Source: Desulfobulbaceae bacterium (GTDB taxonomy: Bacteria > Desulfobacterota > Desulfobulbia > Desulfobulbales > Desulfobulbaceae). From it: DNA of 5,820 nt. The notes below the pieces were generated by a model. That model was not told where the DNA came from. It made no database searches and was given only the letters and a program-made list of their open reading frames with translations. Of the stretch, positions 1 to 5,820 are shown one piece after another. The stretch covers positions 1-5,820 of the forward strand of contig JALSNT010000006.1 in NCBI GenBank assembly GCA_026986885.1. The letters run 5' to 3'. The position numbers and the translations under genes are program-made. Position 1 is the first letter of the stretch, and each line of letters starts with the position of its first letter.

Positions 1-2
1 AA

Positions 3-317
3 TATAGTCAAACGAACACGTTGTATATAAATACAATCATTTATACCGAAATTTCCATAGGTTTTGAAAAAATCGAGGAACTTGAGGAAGCAATTTCACA
101 GCTGGATATTAAAGTCTTGGAAATACCTCGAGAGGCTCTTTTTTTAACAGGAAAAGTTTTTTTAAAGTACCGGAGGAATAAAGGGACGAAAAACTCACCT
201 CTGCCCGATTTTTTTATTGGAGCCCATGCAAATGTGTCAATGTTTAGCCTAGCGACTAGGGATGTCGCTAAATACAAAACATACTTTCCCCGAATTAATC
301 TTGTTTCCCCGGATTAA
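3..317 (+). CDS. VapC-family PIN-domain toxin, 5'-truncated by window edge
   Basis: This is the C-terminal 104 residues of a PIN-domain ribonuclease, the toxin of a type II VapBC toxin-antitoxin pair. The frame is open to the window edge. The in-frame TTG at 21 is probably internal, because the family motif 'LYIN.IIYTEISIGFE' spans it and family members are about 135-140 residues long; some 30-35 N-terminal residues with the first catalytic Asp should lie upstream. Three of the usual four acidic metal ligands are visible: Glu16 (IYTEIS), Asp69 (LPDFFIGAHA) and Asp87 (ATRDVAKYKTYFP), numbered from base 3. The family cleaves RNA (often tRNA or rRNA) and is neutralised by a cognate antitoxin, which would sit 5' of this fragment. 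The AT-rich composition contrasts with the following genes and suggests lateral acquisition. The family call is firm; the RNA target is unknown. Confidence 0.9.
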   Translation, partial: YSQTNTLYINTIIYTEISIGFEKIEELEEAISQLDIKVLEIPREALFLTGKVFLKYRRNKGTKNSPLPDFFIGAHANVSMFSLATRDVAKYKTYFPRINLVSPD

Positions 318-581
318 GGTCCAACCCGCATATTTTACAGGTAAGCGTAGACGCCGAGCGGCCTGCTGTAAAGCGCTGAAAATACCGAATCTCCGGGTCG
401 TTATAACTTTTCGCGACGACCTTTGTGAAATATCCGGGCTAGTTGCACAGGTGGGGCAAACAGGCAAAAGAATTACCCCGTGTGATGACTCACTGAATGG
501 ATTTTTCCGAATGCCCGGGGTGCTATGTTGCTTCCGGTGTTTTTTGCTGTTTTTTGTGAGTATGATCCGGATTGACCGTGT
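318..581. other. Intergenic region between vapC and thpR, with inverted repeats
   Basis: No recognisable gene. One + strand frame is open from 262 to 585 and its stop overlaps the thpR start (ATGA at 582-585). Its product, with an Arg-rich then Cys/Phe-rich sequence, resembles no family I know and has no Shine-Dalgarno, so I do not call it a gene. The stretch holds dyads: TTTACAG (334-340) with CTGTAAA (366-372), GGTCGT (396-401) with ACGACC (416-421), and the 8-bp palindrome GTTATAAC (400-407). It could be a structured leader, a decayed gene or the scar of the toxin-antitoxin insertion; nothing decides between these. Confidence 0.5.
334..372. repeat. Inverted repeat TTTACAG/CTGTAAA
   Basis: A perfect 7-bp inverted repeat with a 25-nt loop. 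An overlapping 5' arm, TATTTTaCAG (331-340), can pair instead with CTGAAAATA (376-384) as 9 bp with one bulged A, so the two pairings exclude each other. There is no U-tract, so it is not an obvious terminator for vapC. Confidence 0.35.
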
Positions 582-1124
582 ATGATTCGTCTTTTTATTG
601 CCATTGATATTCCCGAGTCGGTCAAGCAGGAAATAGCTCGACTCTGCTGTGGCCTGCCGGGAGCACGTTGGGTGCAGCCGGAACAACTGCATCTGACCCT
701 GCGTTTTATCGGTGAGGTCGATGGAGGGATGTTTCGGGATATTCGGGTAGGATTGTCCGAAATTGTCGTTGCTCCGTTTTCCCTGCAGCTTGACGGCGTT
801 GGTTTTTTCCCGCCCCGGGGCAGGCCGCGAGTTGTCTGGGTCGGTTTGCGGCAAAGCAACGAGCTGCAGCGGTTGCGAAACCGTTTGGAGTCATGCCTTG
901 TCGGACTGGGGCTGGAGCCGGAGAAAAGAAAATTTGCCCCTCATATAACCCTTGCCAGATTGAAAAATACCCCGCCCGTCAAAGTCGGACGTTTTCTGGA
1001 AAATCACAATTTGTTTCTCAGCAGGCCCTGGACTGTTGACGAGTTTTTTCTTTATTCCAGCCGGCTTGGCCGTAACGGGGCAATCCACAGGATTGAGGCC
1101 GGGTATCCATTGATGGTTTCATGA
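582..1124 (+). CDS. thpR: RNA 2',3'-cyclic phosphodiesterase (2H/LigT family)
   Basis: A 180-residue protein, the normal length for the ThpR/LigT family of cytoplasmic 2H phosphoesterases. It opens with the family-typical MIRLFIAIDIPE and carries both HxTx catalytic motifs: HLTL at residues 37-40 (after WVQPEQ, followed by RFIGEV) and HITL at 121-124 (after KRKFAP, followed by ARLK). The two histidines act together to open 2',3'-cyclic phosphate ends of RNA to 2'-phosphates; E. coli LigT also joins tRNA halves through 2'-5' bonds in vitro. The physiological RNA here is unknown. The ATG at 582 is the only start that gives the full conserved N-terminus, but it lacks a clear Shine-Dalgarno. The gene converges on the PEP-CTERM lectin gene and is followed by two hairpins. 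It is not obviously in an operon with the vapC fragment, given the 264-bp gap and the change in composition. Confidence 0.93.
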   Translation: MIRLFIAIDIPESVKQEIARLCCGLPGARWVQPEQLHLTLRFIGEVDGGMFRDIRVGLSEIVVAPFSLQLDGVGFFPPRGRPRVVWVGLRQSNELQRLRNRLESCLVGLGLEPEKRKFAPHITLARLKNTPPVKVGRFLENHNLFLSRPWTVDEFFLYSSRLGRNGAIHRIEAGYPLMVS

Positions 1125-1125
1125 A

Positions 1126-1159
1126 AAACACCGGGCAGCAGGGGTGCTGTCCGGTGTTT
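1126..1159. terminator. Strong hairpin, probable bidirectional terminator
   Basis: Arms 1126-1140 and 1145-1159 form a 15-bp stem with a single G-U wobble (on the + strand) and a GGGG loop. It starts two bases after the thpR stop. Read on the minus strand, the stem is followed by a T-run (complement of A1124-A1128), the form of an intrinsic terminator for the convergent lectin gene. On the + strand only GTTTATTCTTT follows, so termination of thpR may rely partly on the next hairpin. Confidence 0.75.
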
Positions 1160-1166
1160 ATTCTTT

Positions 1167-1197
1167 GCGGTGCCTGTGGGCGCTGTTTTTTTCTTTT
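1167..1197 (+). terminator. Intrinsic terminator downstream of thpR
   Basis: GCGGTGCC (1167-1174) pairs with GGCGCTGT (1179-1186) across a TGTG loop; the 8 pairs include three G-U wobbles. A long U-rich tract follows directly (T-runs at 1186-1192 and 1194-1197). Its orientation fits termination of thpR transcripts that pass the first hairpin. Confidence 0.55.
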
Positions 1198-1315
1198 GAT
1201 CATCGCTGCCGGCTCCGTTTTCAAAGTCATTGGCATAAAGATCAGTCCTCTATGAGGAGTTAAGTATTCAGTATCAGCAAGATGGCTGAGGCTGTTAAGA
1301 AAAAAACAATTTTTA

Positions 1316-1927
1316 TCATGTTTGTTCCTGCCGGGTTGAATTGGTAGCAGATAGTTTTTTTCTGCACAATCCGGCCAGTCCTGCCAGCCCGGTTCCAAAC
1401 AGCAGCATGGTGGCCGGTTCCGGCACGGGAGCGCTGTCATATTCGACCACATAGCCGCCGTTGCCAAGATACCTTGTAGAATCCGGGGCATCATTCCAGG
1501 TGCCGTCTCCTTCAAAAAATGCAAAGGCAAGGGCATTTTCCACTGTCCCGTGCCAGTCGTTGGGTTCACCCGGGGCCCATTGTGTATAATTCCAGTCTTC
1601 GCCGGTTACCCAGTGCCACCCCTCAGCAGGGGCGGCATTGTCATCCTGGTAGCCGCCGAGCCAATAGGGGTGGTCTTCAACGCCGAGGTTAAAAATAAAT
1701 GAATTCTCTGCAAACGAGGTAATGGTTGCCAGATGGGCATTAGGCCCGAAAAGAGTTGAGGCATCCGTGTTGGCCTCATTCCAGGTTATTCCCTCGTCGC
1801 TGATGATTTCGTACCAGTGGTCATTGCCGCCGTCACTGCTCTGCCACTGGATCGGCGTTGCCTGCACGGGGGACGCAATAATGGCAAGGGCAGACAGGGC
1901 CAATAAAATTTTTGATAAGCTATTCAT
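1316..1927 (-). CDS. PEP-CTERM sorted C-type lectin domain protein
   Basis: A predicted secreted protein of 203 residues. Residues 1-23 form a signal peptide (MNSLSKILLALSALAIIA core, likely cleaved after VQA). Residues about 28-164 form a C-type lectin fold: WNEA (49-52), LATI (66-69), YWLGGYQ (88-94), EGWHWVTGE, EPN at 121-123, EN at 130-131, WND at 144-146 and a closing GGYVVEY. EPN plus WND are the classic Ca2+ and sugar ligands, suggesting calcium-dependent glycan binding. The C-terminus carries VPEPATMLLFGTGLAGLAGL then CRKK, a PEP-CTERM signal processed by an exosortase; a 12-residue polar tail follows. I chose the ATG at 1927 because AGGAG lies 8 nt upstream and the signal peptide begins there; an in-frame ATG at 1957 has no such site. 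It is likely exported and linked to the cell surface or exopolysaccharide matrix. No exosortase gene is in the window. Confidence 0.9.
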   Translation of the reverse strand: MNSLSKILLALSALAIIASPVQATPIQWQSSDGGNDHWYEIISDEGITWNEANTDASTLFGPNAHLATITSFAENSFIFNLGVEDHPYWLGGYQDDNAAPAEGWHWVTGEDWNYTQWAPGEPNDWHGTVENALAFAFFEGDGTWNDAPDSTRYLGNGGYVVEYDSAPVPEPATMLLFGTGLAGLAGLCRKKLSATNSTRQEQT

Positions 1928-1935
1928 TATCCATA

Positions 1936-1940
1936 CTCCT
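1936..1940 (-). promoter_or_regulatory. Ribosome binding site of the lectin gene
   Basis: AGGAG on the minus strand, 8 nt before the ATG at 1927. It decides the start against the in-frame ATG 30 bases further upstream. Confidence 0.8.
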
Positions 1941-1994
1941 GTATCTTGATTCTCCATATTGATTCTGAGAAGATTGCATACTGTACCTGTCTTT

Positions 1995-2011
1995 AAGCAG
2001 CTACCATGCCA
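1995..2011 (-). promoter_or_regulatory. Sigma-54 (-24/-12) promoter of the lectin gene
   Basis: The minus strand reads TGGCATGGTAGCTGCTT, close to the RpoN consensus TGGCACG-N4-TTGCW, with the invariant GG and GC exactly 10 bases apart. The implied transcription start is near 1985, giving a leader of about 58 nt before the ATG at 1927. PEP-CTERM/exosortase systems are often accompanied by the sigma-54 activator PrsR, which fits this gene. It is a prediction from motif and context. Confidence 0.7.
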
Positions 2012-2051
2012 GGTGAAAAAAATGTTTGGTAAGCGGCATTATTATTTGTAG

Positions 2052-2064
2052 AATCAGTTTGTTA
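2052..2064 (+). promoter_or_regulatory. Possible IHF site
   Basis: AATCAGTTTGTTA matches the IHF consensus WATCAA-N4-TTR at eight of nine defined positions (G instead of the sixth A) and lies in AT-rich DNA. It sits about 40 bp upstream of the -24 box, between the promoter and the TCCGGA palindromes, where IHF usually bends DNA at sigma-54 promoters. Such degenerate sites occur by chance, so the position is the main support. Confidence 0.4.
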
Positions 2065-2107
2065 TGTATTTTTTTCCGTAATGGCGGAGAAATTGGCGAA
2101 AAGCGTT

Positions 2108-2147
2108 AATCCGGAAACCTGGAAATATTTCTCCGGATATCCGGATT
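2108..2147. promoter_or_regulatory. TCCGGA palindrome cluster, candidate activator (UAS) site
   Basis: Three copies of TCCGGA, at 2110-2115, 2132-2137 and 2140-2145. The last two form the perfect 14-bp palindrome TCCGGATATCCGGA. The outer copies make an 8-bp inverted repeat, AATCCGGA (2108-2115) with TCCGGATT (2140-2147). A further palindrome, GAAATATTTC (2122-2131), lies between them. The first and second copies begin 22 bp apart, about two helical turns. The cluster lies roughly 100-135 bp upstream of the -24 box, a usual distance for a sigma-54 activator. The bound protein is not known from the sequence. Confidence 0.5.
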
Positions 2148-2156
2148 TACGTAAAT
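2145..2156. promoter_or_regulatory. Perfect 12-bp palindrome ATTTACGTAAAT
   Basis: A perfect palindrome abutting the TCCGGA cluster, in the non-coding region between mltG and the lectin gene. It may be part of the same regulatory array or an independent operator. Nothing else supports a function. Confidence 0.3.
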
Positions 2157-2207
2157 TAATGCACGGAAAGGTGGAAAACAAAGCAGGGTTGTAAGGGGAA
2201 GTCTGAC

Positions 2208-2228
2208 AAAAAATGTCAGGAAGTGACA
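2208..2228 (-). terminator. Weak terminator candidate downstream of mltG
   Basis: Starting 12 nt after the mltG stop, the minus strand reads TGTCA-CTTCC-TGACA followed by six T. The stem has only five pairs, so the call is tentative. The same TGACA arm can alternatively pair across the T-run with the next TGTCA. Confidence 0.3.
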
Positions 2229-2240
2229 GGAATGATAACT

Positions 2241-3233
2241 TCAGGGATGGCGTTTCTGGTATTTACGTACTGCCCGGTTGTGTTCTTTCAGGGTATTTGA
2301 AAATTTATGGCTGCCGTTATTTTTTGAGACAAAATAGAGGGCGGTGGAATCAGCAGGATGCAGGACGGCCATGATGGCTGCTTTGCCGGGGTTACATATC
2401 GGCCCGGGGGGCAGGCCGTCAATGACGTAGGTGTTGTAAGGGGTTGGCCTGCGCAGGTCTTTTCTGGTCAGGTTACCGTTAAAGTCCGACAGCCCGTAAA
2501 TGACCGTGGGATCGGATTGCAGCCGCATGGCCTTTTGCAGACGATTGAGAAAGACGCGGGCGATCATTGGTCGTTCCGCGGCATTTGCTGTTTCCTTCTC
2601 CACGATGGAGGCAAGGGTGACAACCTGGTGTCGCGTCAGGGGTGCTGGAGTCTTGGGGGCTACCTGCTGCCAGATATCGAGGAAGCGTTTGACCATGGTG
2701 GTAATGATGCCGCGGGCACTGGTTTCACCGCGCACCAGTATATAGGTATCAGGGAACAGATACCCTTCGAGTCGATTTTCTTTGATACCCAGGTTGTGAA
2801 TAAAGACAGGGTTATTACAGATGGTTAGAAAGTCTTCTTTATCGACCCAGCCTCCTTGCGCATAAAGAGCGGCAATCTCGGCCATGGTGAGGCCTTCGGG
2901 AATGGTAACCCGGTGCCGGACCACCCGGCCCCCGGCAATAAGATCGAGAACCTCTGCCGGCCGCAGACCACGGGGAATGGAAAATTCACCGGCCCGCAGT
3001 CGGTTGTCGACGTGGCTTAGCCGGGCAAGAATGAGGAAACGAATATCATTATGGATAAGTTCATGGTCGGCCAGCAGGGCACCGATCTGCCGGACGCCGG
3101 CGCCTTGCGGGATGACTATGGTAACTGCGCCGCTACCCGGGGATGGAGTGGTGAGGTAGCGCGCATACCAGACACCCGAACCGACGGCAAGAAGCAGGAG
3201 GAAGCCAAACCACCAGAGCAGTAGTGAACGCAT
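2241..3233 (-). CDS. mltG: Endolytic murein transglycosylase MltG (YceG family)
   Basis: A 330-residue inner-membrane enzyme that cleaves nascent peptidoglycan strands inside the chain and so helps set glycan length. Residues 4-22 form a single N-terminal transmembrane anchor; about 37-105 is the LysM-like domain (VTIVIPQGAGVRQIG onward) and the catalytic YceG/MltG domain follows. Family motifs are intact: LEGYLFPDTY (155-164), ASIVEKET (208-215) with Glu212 the expected catalytic acid by comparison with E. coli, NRLQKAMRLQSDPTVIYG (230-247), TPYNTY, GLPPGPICNPG and HKFSNTLKEHN near the end. The length is normal. The ATG at 3233 gives the expected short N-terminus and TM helix, although only a weak purine stretch (AAAG) precedes it. 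It lies 98 bp downstream of lon on the same strand, so read-through from lon is possible. Confidence 0.95.
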   Translation of the reverse strand: MRSLLLWWFGFLLLLAVGSGVWYARYLTTPSPGSGAVTIVIPQGAGVRQIGALLADHELIHNDIRFLILARLSHVDNRLRAGEFSIPRGLRPAEVLDLIAGGRVVRHRVTIPEGLTMAEIAALYAQGGWVDKEDFLTICNNPVFIHNLGIKENRLEGYLFPDTYILVRGETSARGIITTMVKRFLDIWQQVAPKTPAPLTRHQVVTLASIVEKETANAAERPMIARVFLNRLQKAMRLQSDPTVIYGLSDFNGNLTRKDLRRPTPYNTYVIDGLPPGPICNPGKAAIMAVLHPADSTALYFVSKNNGSHKFSNTLKEHNRAVRKYQKRHP

Positions 3234-3287
3234 CTTTAATAACGTAATCGTTCATCGGGATACTGTTTCACCGCCATCACCTGCATA

Positions 3288-3301
3288 AGTAAATGTTTAC
3301 T
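3288..3301. promoter_or_regulatory. Dyad AGTAAA-TG-TTTACT between lon and mltG
   Basis: Two perfect 6-bp arms around a central TG, 55 bp upstream of the mltG start. It has the form of a small operator, but there is no clear -35/-10 pair beside it and the remaining lon-mltG gap shows nothing else definite. Confidence 0.25.
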
Positions 3302-3331
3302 CAAAGTCGGTTGCCGGAAAACCGGTAGCCT

Positions 3332-5770
3332 TCAGGCCGATTTCTTTTTTCTTTTTTTTCCGGCAGTGGGTTTGTCTGTTTTTTTGGGGCTGATCGGTCC
3401 CAGAGCAATATCAATAACTTCGTCCATGTGCTTGACCGGCAGGAAGGTGATTTTTTTGCGAAGTTCCCCGGGGATATCAACCAGGTCTTTTTCGTTCTCA
3501 TCCGGGATGATGATTCGATCGATTCCGGCCCTCAATGCAGCTAATGCCTTTTCCTTTAATCCGCCGATGGGCAGAACCCGGCCGCGCAGGGTCACCTCGC
3601 CGGTCATGGCCACGCCTTTTTTCACCGGCCGGCCAAGGATCGCCGAATAAAGGGCCGTCGTCATGGTGATACCGGCCGATGGCCCGTCCTTGGGAATGGC
3701 CCCTGCCGGGACATGGATGTGGATGTCAATGGCATCAAAATACTCCGGTTCCACATTGAGCATTGCATTGCGGCTGCGGCAGTAGCTGAGCGCAGCCTGG
3801 GCGGATTCCTTCATGACGTCACCCAGTTGTCCGGTGAGAATTAACTTGCCTTTGCCGGGCAGGATGGTCGTCTCAATATGGAGCAGTTCGCCGCCCACTT
3901 CGGTCCAGGCAAGGCCGACAACCAGCCCTGGTTGGGACAGCGTGTCCAGCTCGGTTTCCGGCAGATATTTGAGCGGACCAAGGTATTTGGAAAGGGTGTT
4001 TTTTGAAACCGTGTAGGGTCCTTTGCCGCCTTCAGCGATCTTGCGGGCGATTTTTCGACAGATTTTCCCCAGTTCCCGTTCCAGGTTACGAACCCCGGCC
4101 TCATGCGTATAATGACTGATAATCAACTTCAGGGTATCGTCGTTAAGCCTGATTTGAGAGGGACGCAACCCGTTTTCCCTGATCTGTCTCGGCAGCAGGT
4201 ATTTGCGGGCGATGACCATCTTTTCTTCCAGGGTATATCCGGAAAGCTGGATCACCTCCATCCGGTCAAGAAGCGGCCCCGGAATGGTGTCAAAGCGGTT
4301 GGCCGTGGTAATGAACATTACCCTGGACAGATCAAAGGGCAGGTTCATGTAATGATCGGAAAAGGTATAATTCTGTTCCGGATCAAGGACCTCCAGCAGG
4401 GCCGATGAGGGATCACCCCGGTAATCGTCGCCGATTTTGTCGATCTCATCCAACATGAAAACAGGATTGTTTGTTTTAACGTTTTTCAAGCCCTGCAGGA
4501 TGCGGCCGGGCAGGGCGCCGATATAGGTACGCCGGTGGCCGCGGATTTCCGCTTCGTCCCGCATGCCGCCCAGGGACAACCGGTAGAATTTGCGGCCCAT
4601 TGCCCTGGCAATAGCCTGACCCAGCGAGGTCTTGCCCACGCCCGGCGGACCGACAAAACAGATGATCGGCCCCTTGGTTTTCTTGTTGAGTTTACGGACG
4701 GCCAGGTATTCCAGGATTCGTTCCTTGATTTTGTCAAGACCATAATGGTCTTCATCCAGCACCTTGGCCGCCTCTTTGAGATCAAGGCGGTCTTTTGATG
4801 ATTTTTTCCAGGGCAGGTCTAAAAACCAGTCTAAATAGGTGCGGACAATATTGGCCTCGGAAGCGTCCGGATGCATCATTTCCAGCCGTTTGAGCTGTTT
4901 TTTCGCCTCTTTTTTGGCGTATTTCGGCATCTTTTTCTTTTTCAGCGCCTTTTTCAGTTCATCAATTTCCTGGGAATAGGCGTCCTCGTCGCCCAGTTCA
5001 CGTTTTAAGGCCTGCATCTGCTCACGCAGGAAATACTCGCGCTGGGAGCGGGACATTTCCTCCTTGGCATCTGACTGGATTTTGGCCTGGACCGTGGATA
5101 CCTCCAGTTCCTTGTTGAGCAGGTCCGCCACCAGTTTCAGTCGTTCAACCGGATCAACGGTTTCCAGGATCTGCTGTGATTCGGCGATTTTAAGACGGAG
5201 ATTGGAGCCGACCAGGTCGGCTAAGCGACCGGGTTCCTCGATATTGTTGACAATCATCATCAGGTCGGATGAGAGGATGCCGCGCAGAGACATGATTTTT
5301 TCCGTCTGCTCGCGCACGGTTCTCATCAATGCCTCAACTTCAACGGTAATCTTTTCGGTTTCCACCTCCGGCACAAGGTCAATGGCTACCCGGTAATGGG
5401 GAGAGGTCTGTTCGTATGCACGAATTTTTGCCTTGGACAGGGCCTGGACCAGTACCTTGAGCCTGCCGTCGGGCAGTTTCAGGGTACGCATGATCATTGA
5501 GACCATACCGACCTGATAAATATCATCTGGTTCCGGTTCATCCTTGGTGGCGTCTTTCTGGGTGACGAGCATCAGCAGTTTGTCTTTGCTCATGGCGTCG
5601 TTGACCGCCTCTACGGAGCCGGGACGGCCGACAAAAAGAGGAATAATCATATAATTAAAGACCACGACATCACGGACGGCCATCATGGGCAGTGATTCCG
5701 GGATTTCCATGTCCTGGGTATTTTCACCGAAATCGTCCATGCTCGTGGACAGTGCATCATCAAATTCCAC
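3332..5770 (-). CDS. lon: ATP-dependent protease Lon
   Basis: A complete 812-residue Lon (LonA type), a cytoplasmic homo-hexameric AAA+ serine protease that degrades misfolded and regulatory proteins. Domains in order: N-terminal LON substrate domain (about 25-215), a charged coiled coil (about 225-300), an AAA+ module with Walker A GPPGVGKT (374-381), Walker B VFMLDEID (437-444), sensor-1 Asn491 and sensor-2 Arg561 (GVRNLER), then the proteolytic domain with the catalytic dyad Ser698 (KDGPSAG) and Lys741 (GGLKEK), spaced 43 residues as in E. coli Lon. The C-terminus ends in a lysine-rich tail (about 796-812). Translation starts at GTG (5768-5770) behind an excellent Shine-Dalgarno. The acidic N-terminal extension (about 25 residues before [17 protein letters not shown]) is common in Lon of this group. 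The promoter is upstream, largely outside the window; no heat-shock element is visible in the 50 bases present. Confidence 0.98.
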   Translation of the reverse strand: MEFDDALSTSMDDFGENTQDMEIPESLPMMAVRDVVVFNYMIIPLFVGRPGSVEAVNDAMSKDKLLMLVTQKDATKDEPEPDDIYQVGMVSMIMRTLKLPDGRLKVLVQALSKAKIRAYEQTSPHYRVAIDLVPEVETEKITVEVEALMRTVREQTEKIMSLRGILSSDLMMIVNNIEEPGRLADLVGSNLRLKIAESQQILETVDPVERLKLVADLLNKELEVSTVQAKIQSDAKEEMSRSQREYFLREQMQALKRELGDEDAYSQEIDELKKALKKKKMPKYAKKEAKKQLKRLEMMHPDASEANIVRTYLDWFLDLPWKKSSKDRLDLKEAAKVLDEDHYGLDKIKERILEYLAVRKLNKKTKGPIICFVGPPGVGKTSLGQAIARAMGRKFYRLSLGGMRDEAEIRGHRRTYIGALPGRILQGLKNVKTNNPVFMLDEIDKIGDDYRGDPSSALLEVLDPEQNYTFSDHYMNLPFDLSRVMFITTANRFDTIPGPLLDRMEVIQLSGYTLEEKMVIARKYLLPRQIRENGLRPSQIRLNDDTLKLIISHYTHEAGVRNLERELGKICRKIARKIAEGGKGPYTVSKNTLSKYLGPLKYLPETELDTLSQPGLVVGLAWTEVGGELLHIETTILPGKGKLILTGQLGDVMKESAQAALSYCRSRNAMLNVEPEYFDAIDIHIHVPAGAIPKDGPSAGITMTTALYSAILGRPVKKGVAMTGEVTLRGRVLPIGGLKEKALAALRAGIDRIIIPDENEKDLVDIPGELRKKITFLPVKHMDEVIDIALGPISPKKTDKPTAGKKRKKKSA

Positions 5771-5775
5771 AGTTT

Positions 5776-5781
5776 CCTCCT
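5776..5781 (-). promoter_or_regulatory. Ribosome binding site of lon
   Basis: AGGAGG on the minus strand, 5 nt upstream of the GTG at 5770. It fixes the non-ATG start. Confidence 0.85.
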
Positions 5782-5820
5782 CTCTATAGCCTGTGGGCTG
5801 GGTGATATTTCCCGTGCCGG

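Noticed and set aside
561..566. TATGAT as a -10 box for thpR
   Set aside because: It is a good hexamer, but no -35 match lies at 16-18 bp, and it would leave only about 9 nt of leader; too weak to call.
249..854. 201-residue minus-strand open frame overlapping vapC, the gap and thpR
   Set aside because: It is antisense to two recognised genes, with Arg/Ser-rich low-quality sequence and no family motif; a shadow frame.
1244..1260. AGTCCTC-TAT-GAGGAGT imperfect palindrome
   Set aside because: One mismatch, short stem and no U-tract on either strand; likely chance.
1300..1315. A/T-only hairpin and T-run just after the lectin stop on the minus strand
   Set aside because: The stem has no GC pairs and would not pause polymerase; the 15-bp hairpin further on is the better terminator.
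1018..1569. 183-residue minus-strand open frame
   Set aside because: It runs through the thpR end, both terminators and the lectin gene in another frame, and has no domain; the lectin frame is clearly the coding one.
1928..1957. Upstream in-frame ATG giving a lectin 10 residues longer
   Set aside because: It would put charged residues before the signal peptide and has no Shine-Dalgarno; the ATG at 1927 has AGGAG at 8 nt.
2358..2828. 156-residue plus-strand open frame
   Set aside because: Antisense to conserved MltG catalytic motifs, with no start signal or recognisable domain.
3309..3330. Hairpin GGTTGCCGG-AAAA-CCGGTAGCC after lon
   Set aside because: In the direction of lon transcription the stem has two mismatches and no T-run follows, so it is not called a terminator.
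1..5820. CRISPR array, tRNA, rRNA, insertion sequence or phage genes
   Set aside because: No regularly spaced repeats, tRNA-like fold, rRNA sequence, transposase or integrase motifs were seen on either strand.

Overview
The window looks like a chromosomal piece of a Gram-negative bacterium, most plausibly a deltaproteobacterium (Desulfobacterota, perhaps Desulfobulbales-like). This is an inference from the combination of a Lon protease, an MltG-type murein transglycosylase, a PEP-CTERM surface lectin behind a sigma-54-type promoter, and moderate GC; no single marker proves it.

Layout. (1) Positions 1-317, + strand: the 3' part of a VapC-family PIN-domain toxin gene, AT-rich (about 36% G+C by hand count over the first 300 bases) and cut by the window edge. 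(2) 318-581: no recognisable gene, but several inverted repeats and an open frame that runs into the thpR start. (3) 582-1124, +: thpR, an RNA 2',3'-cyclic phosphodiesterase of the 2H family. (4) 1125-1315: the convergent gap, with a strong 15-bp hairpin (probable bidirectional terminator) followed by a second hairpin with a U-tract reading out of thpR. (5) 1316-1927, -: a secreted C-type-lectin-domain protein with a PEP-CTERM (exosortase) sorting signal. (6) 1928-2240: its control region, with a good Shine-Dalgarno, a GG-N10-GC (-24/-12) element, a possible IHF site and a cluster of TCCGGA palindromes about 100-135 bp upstream of the -24 box. (7) 2241-3233, -: mltG. (8) 3332-5770, -: complete lon with a GTG start and a strong Shine-Dalgarno.

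How the genes relate. lon, mltG and the lectin gene all lie on the minus strand, but the lectin gene appears to have its own sigma-54 promoter and a 313-bp leader region, so it is probably a separately regulated unit. lon and mltG are 98 bp apart and may be partly co-transcribed. thpR converges on the lectin gene. The vapC remnant differs in base composition and is probably a laterally acquired toxin-antitoxin module whose antitoxin lies outside the window.

I do not see a new multi-gene system. The most interesting part is the regulatory region at about 1985-2156 in front of the exosortase-sorted lectin: promoter, bend site and paired upstream palindromes are arranged as expected for enhancer-dependent control.
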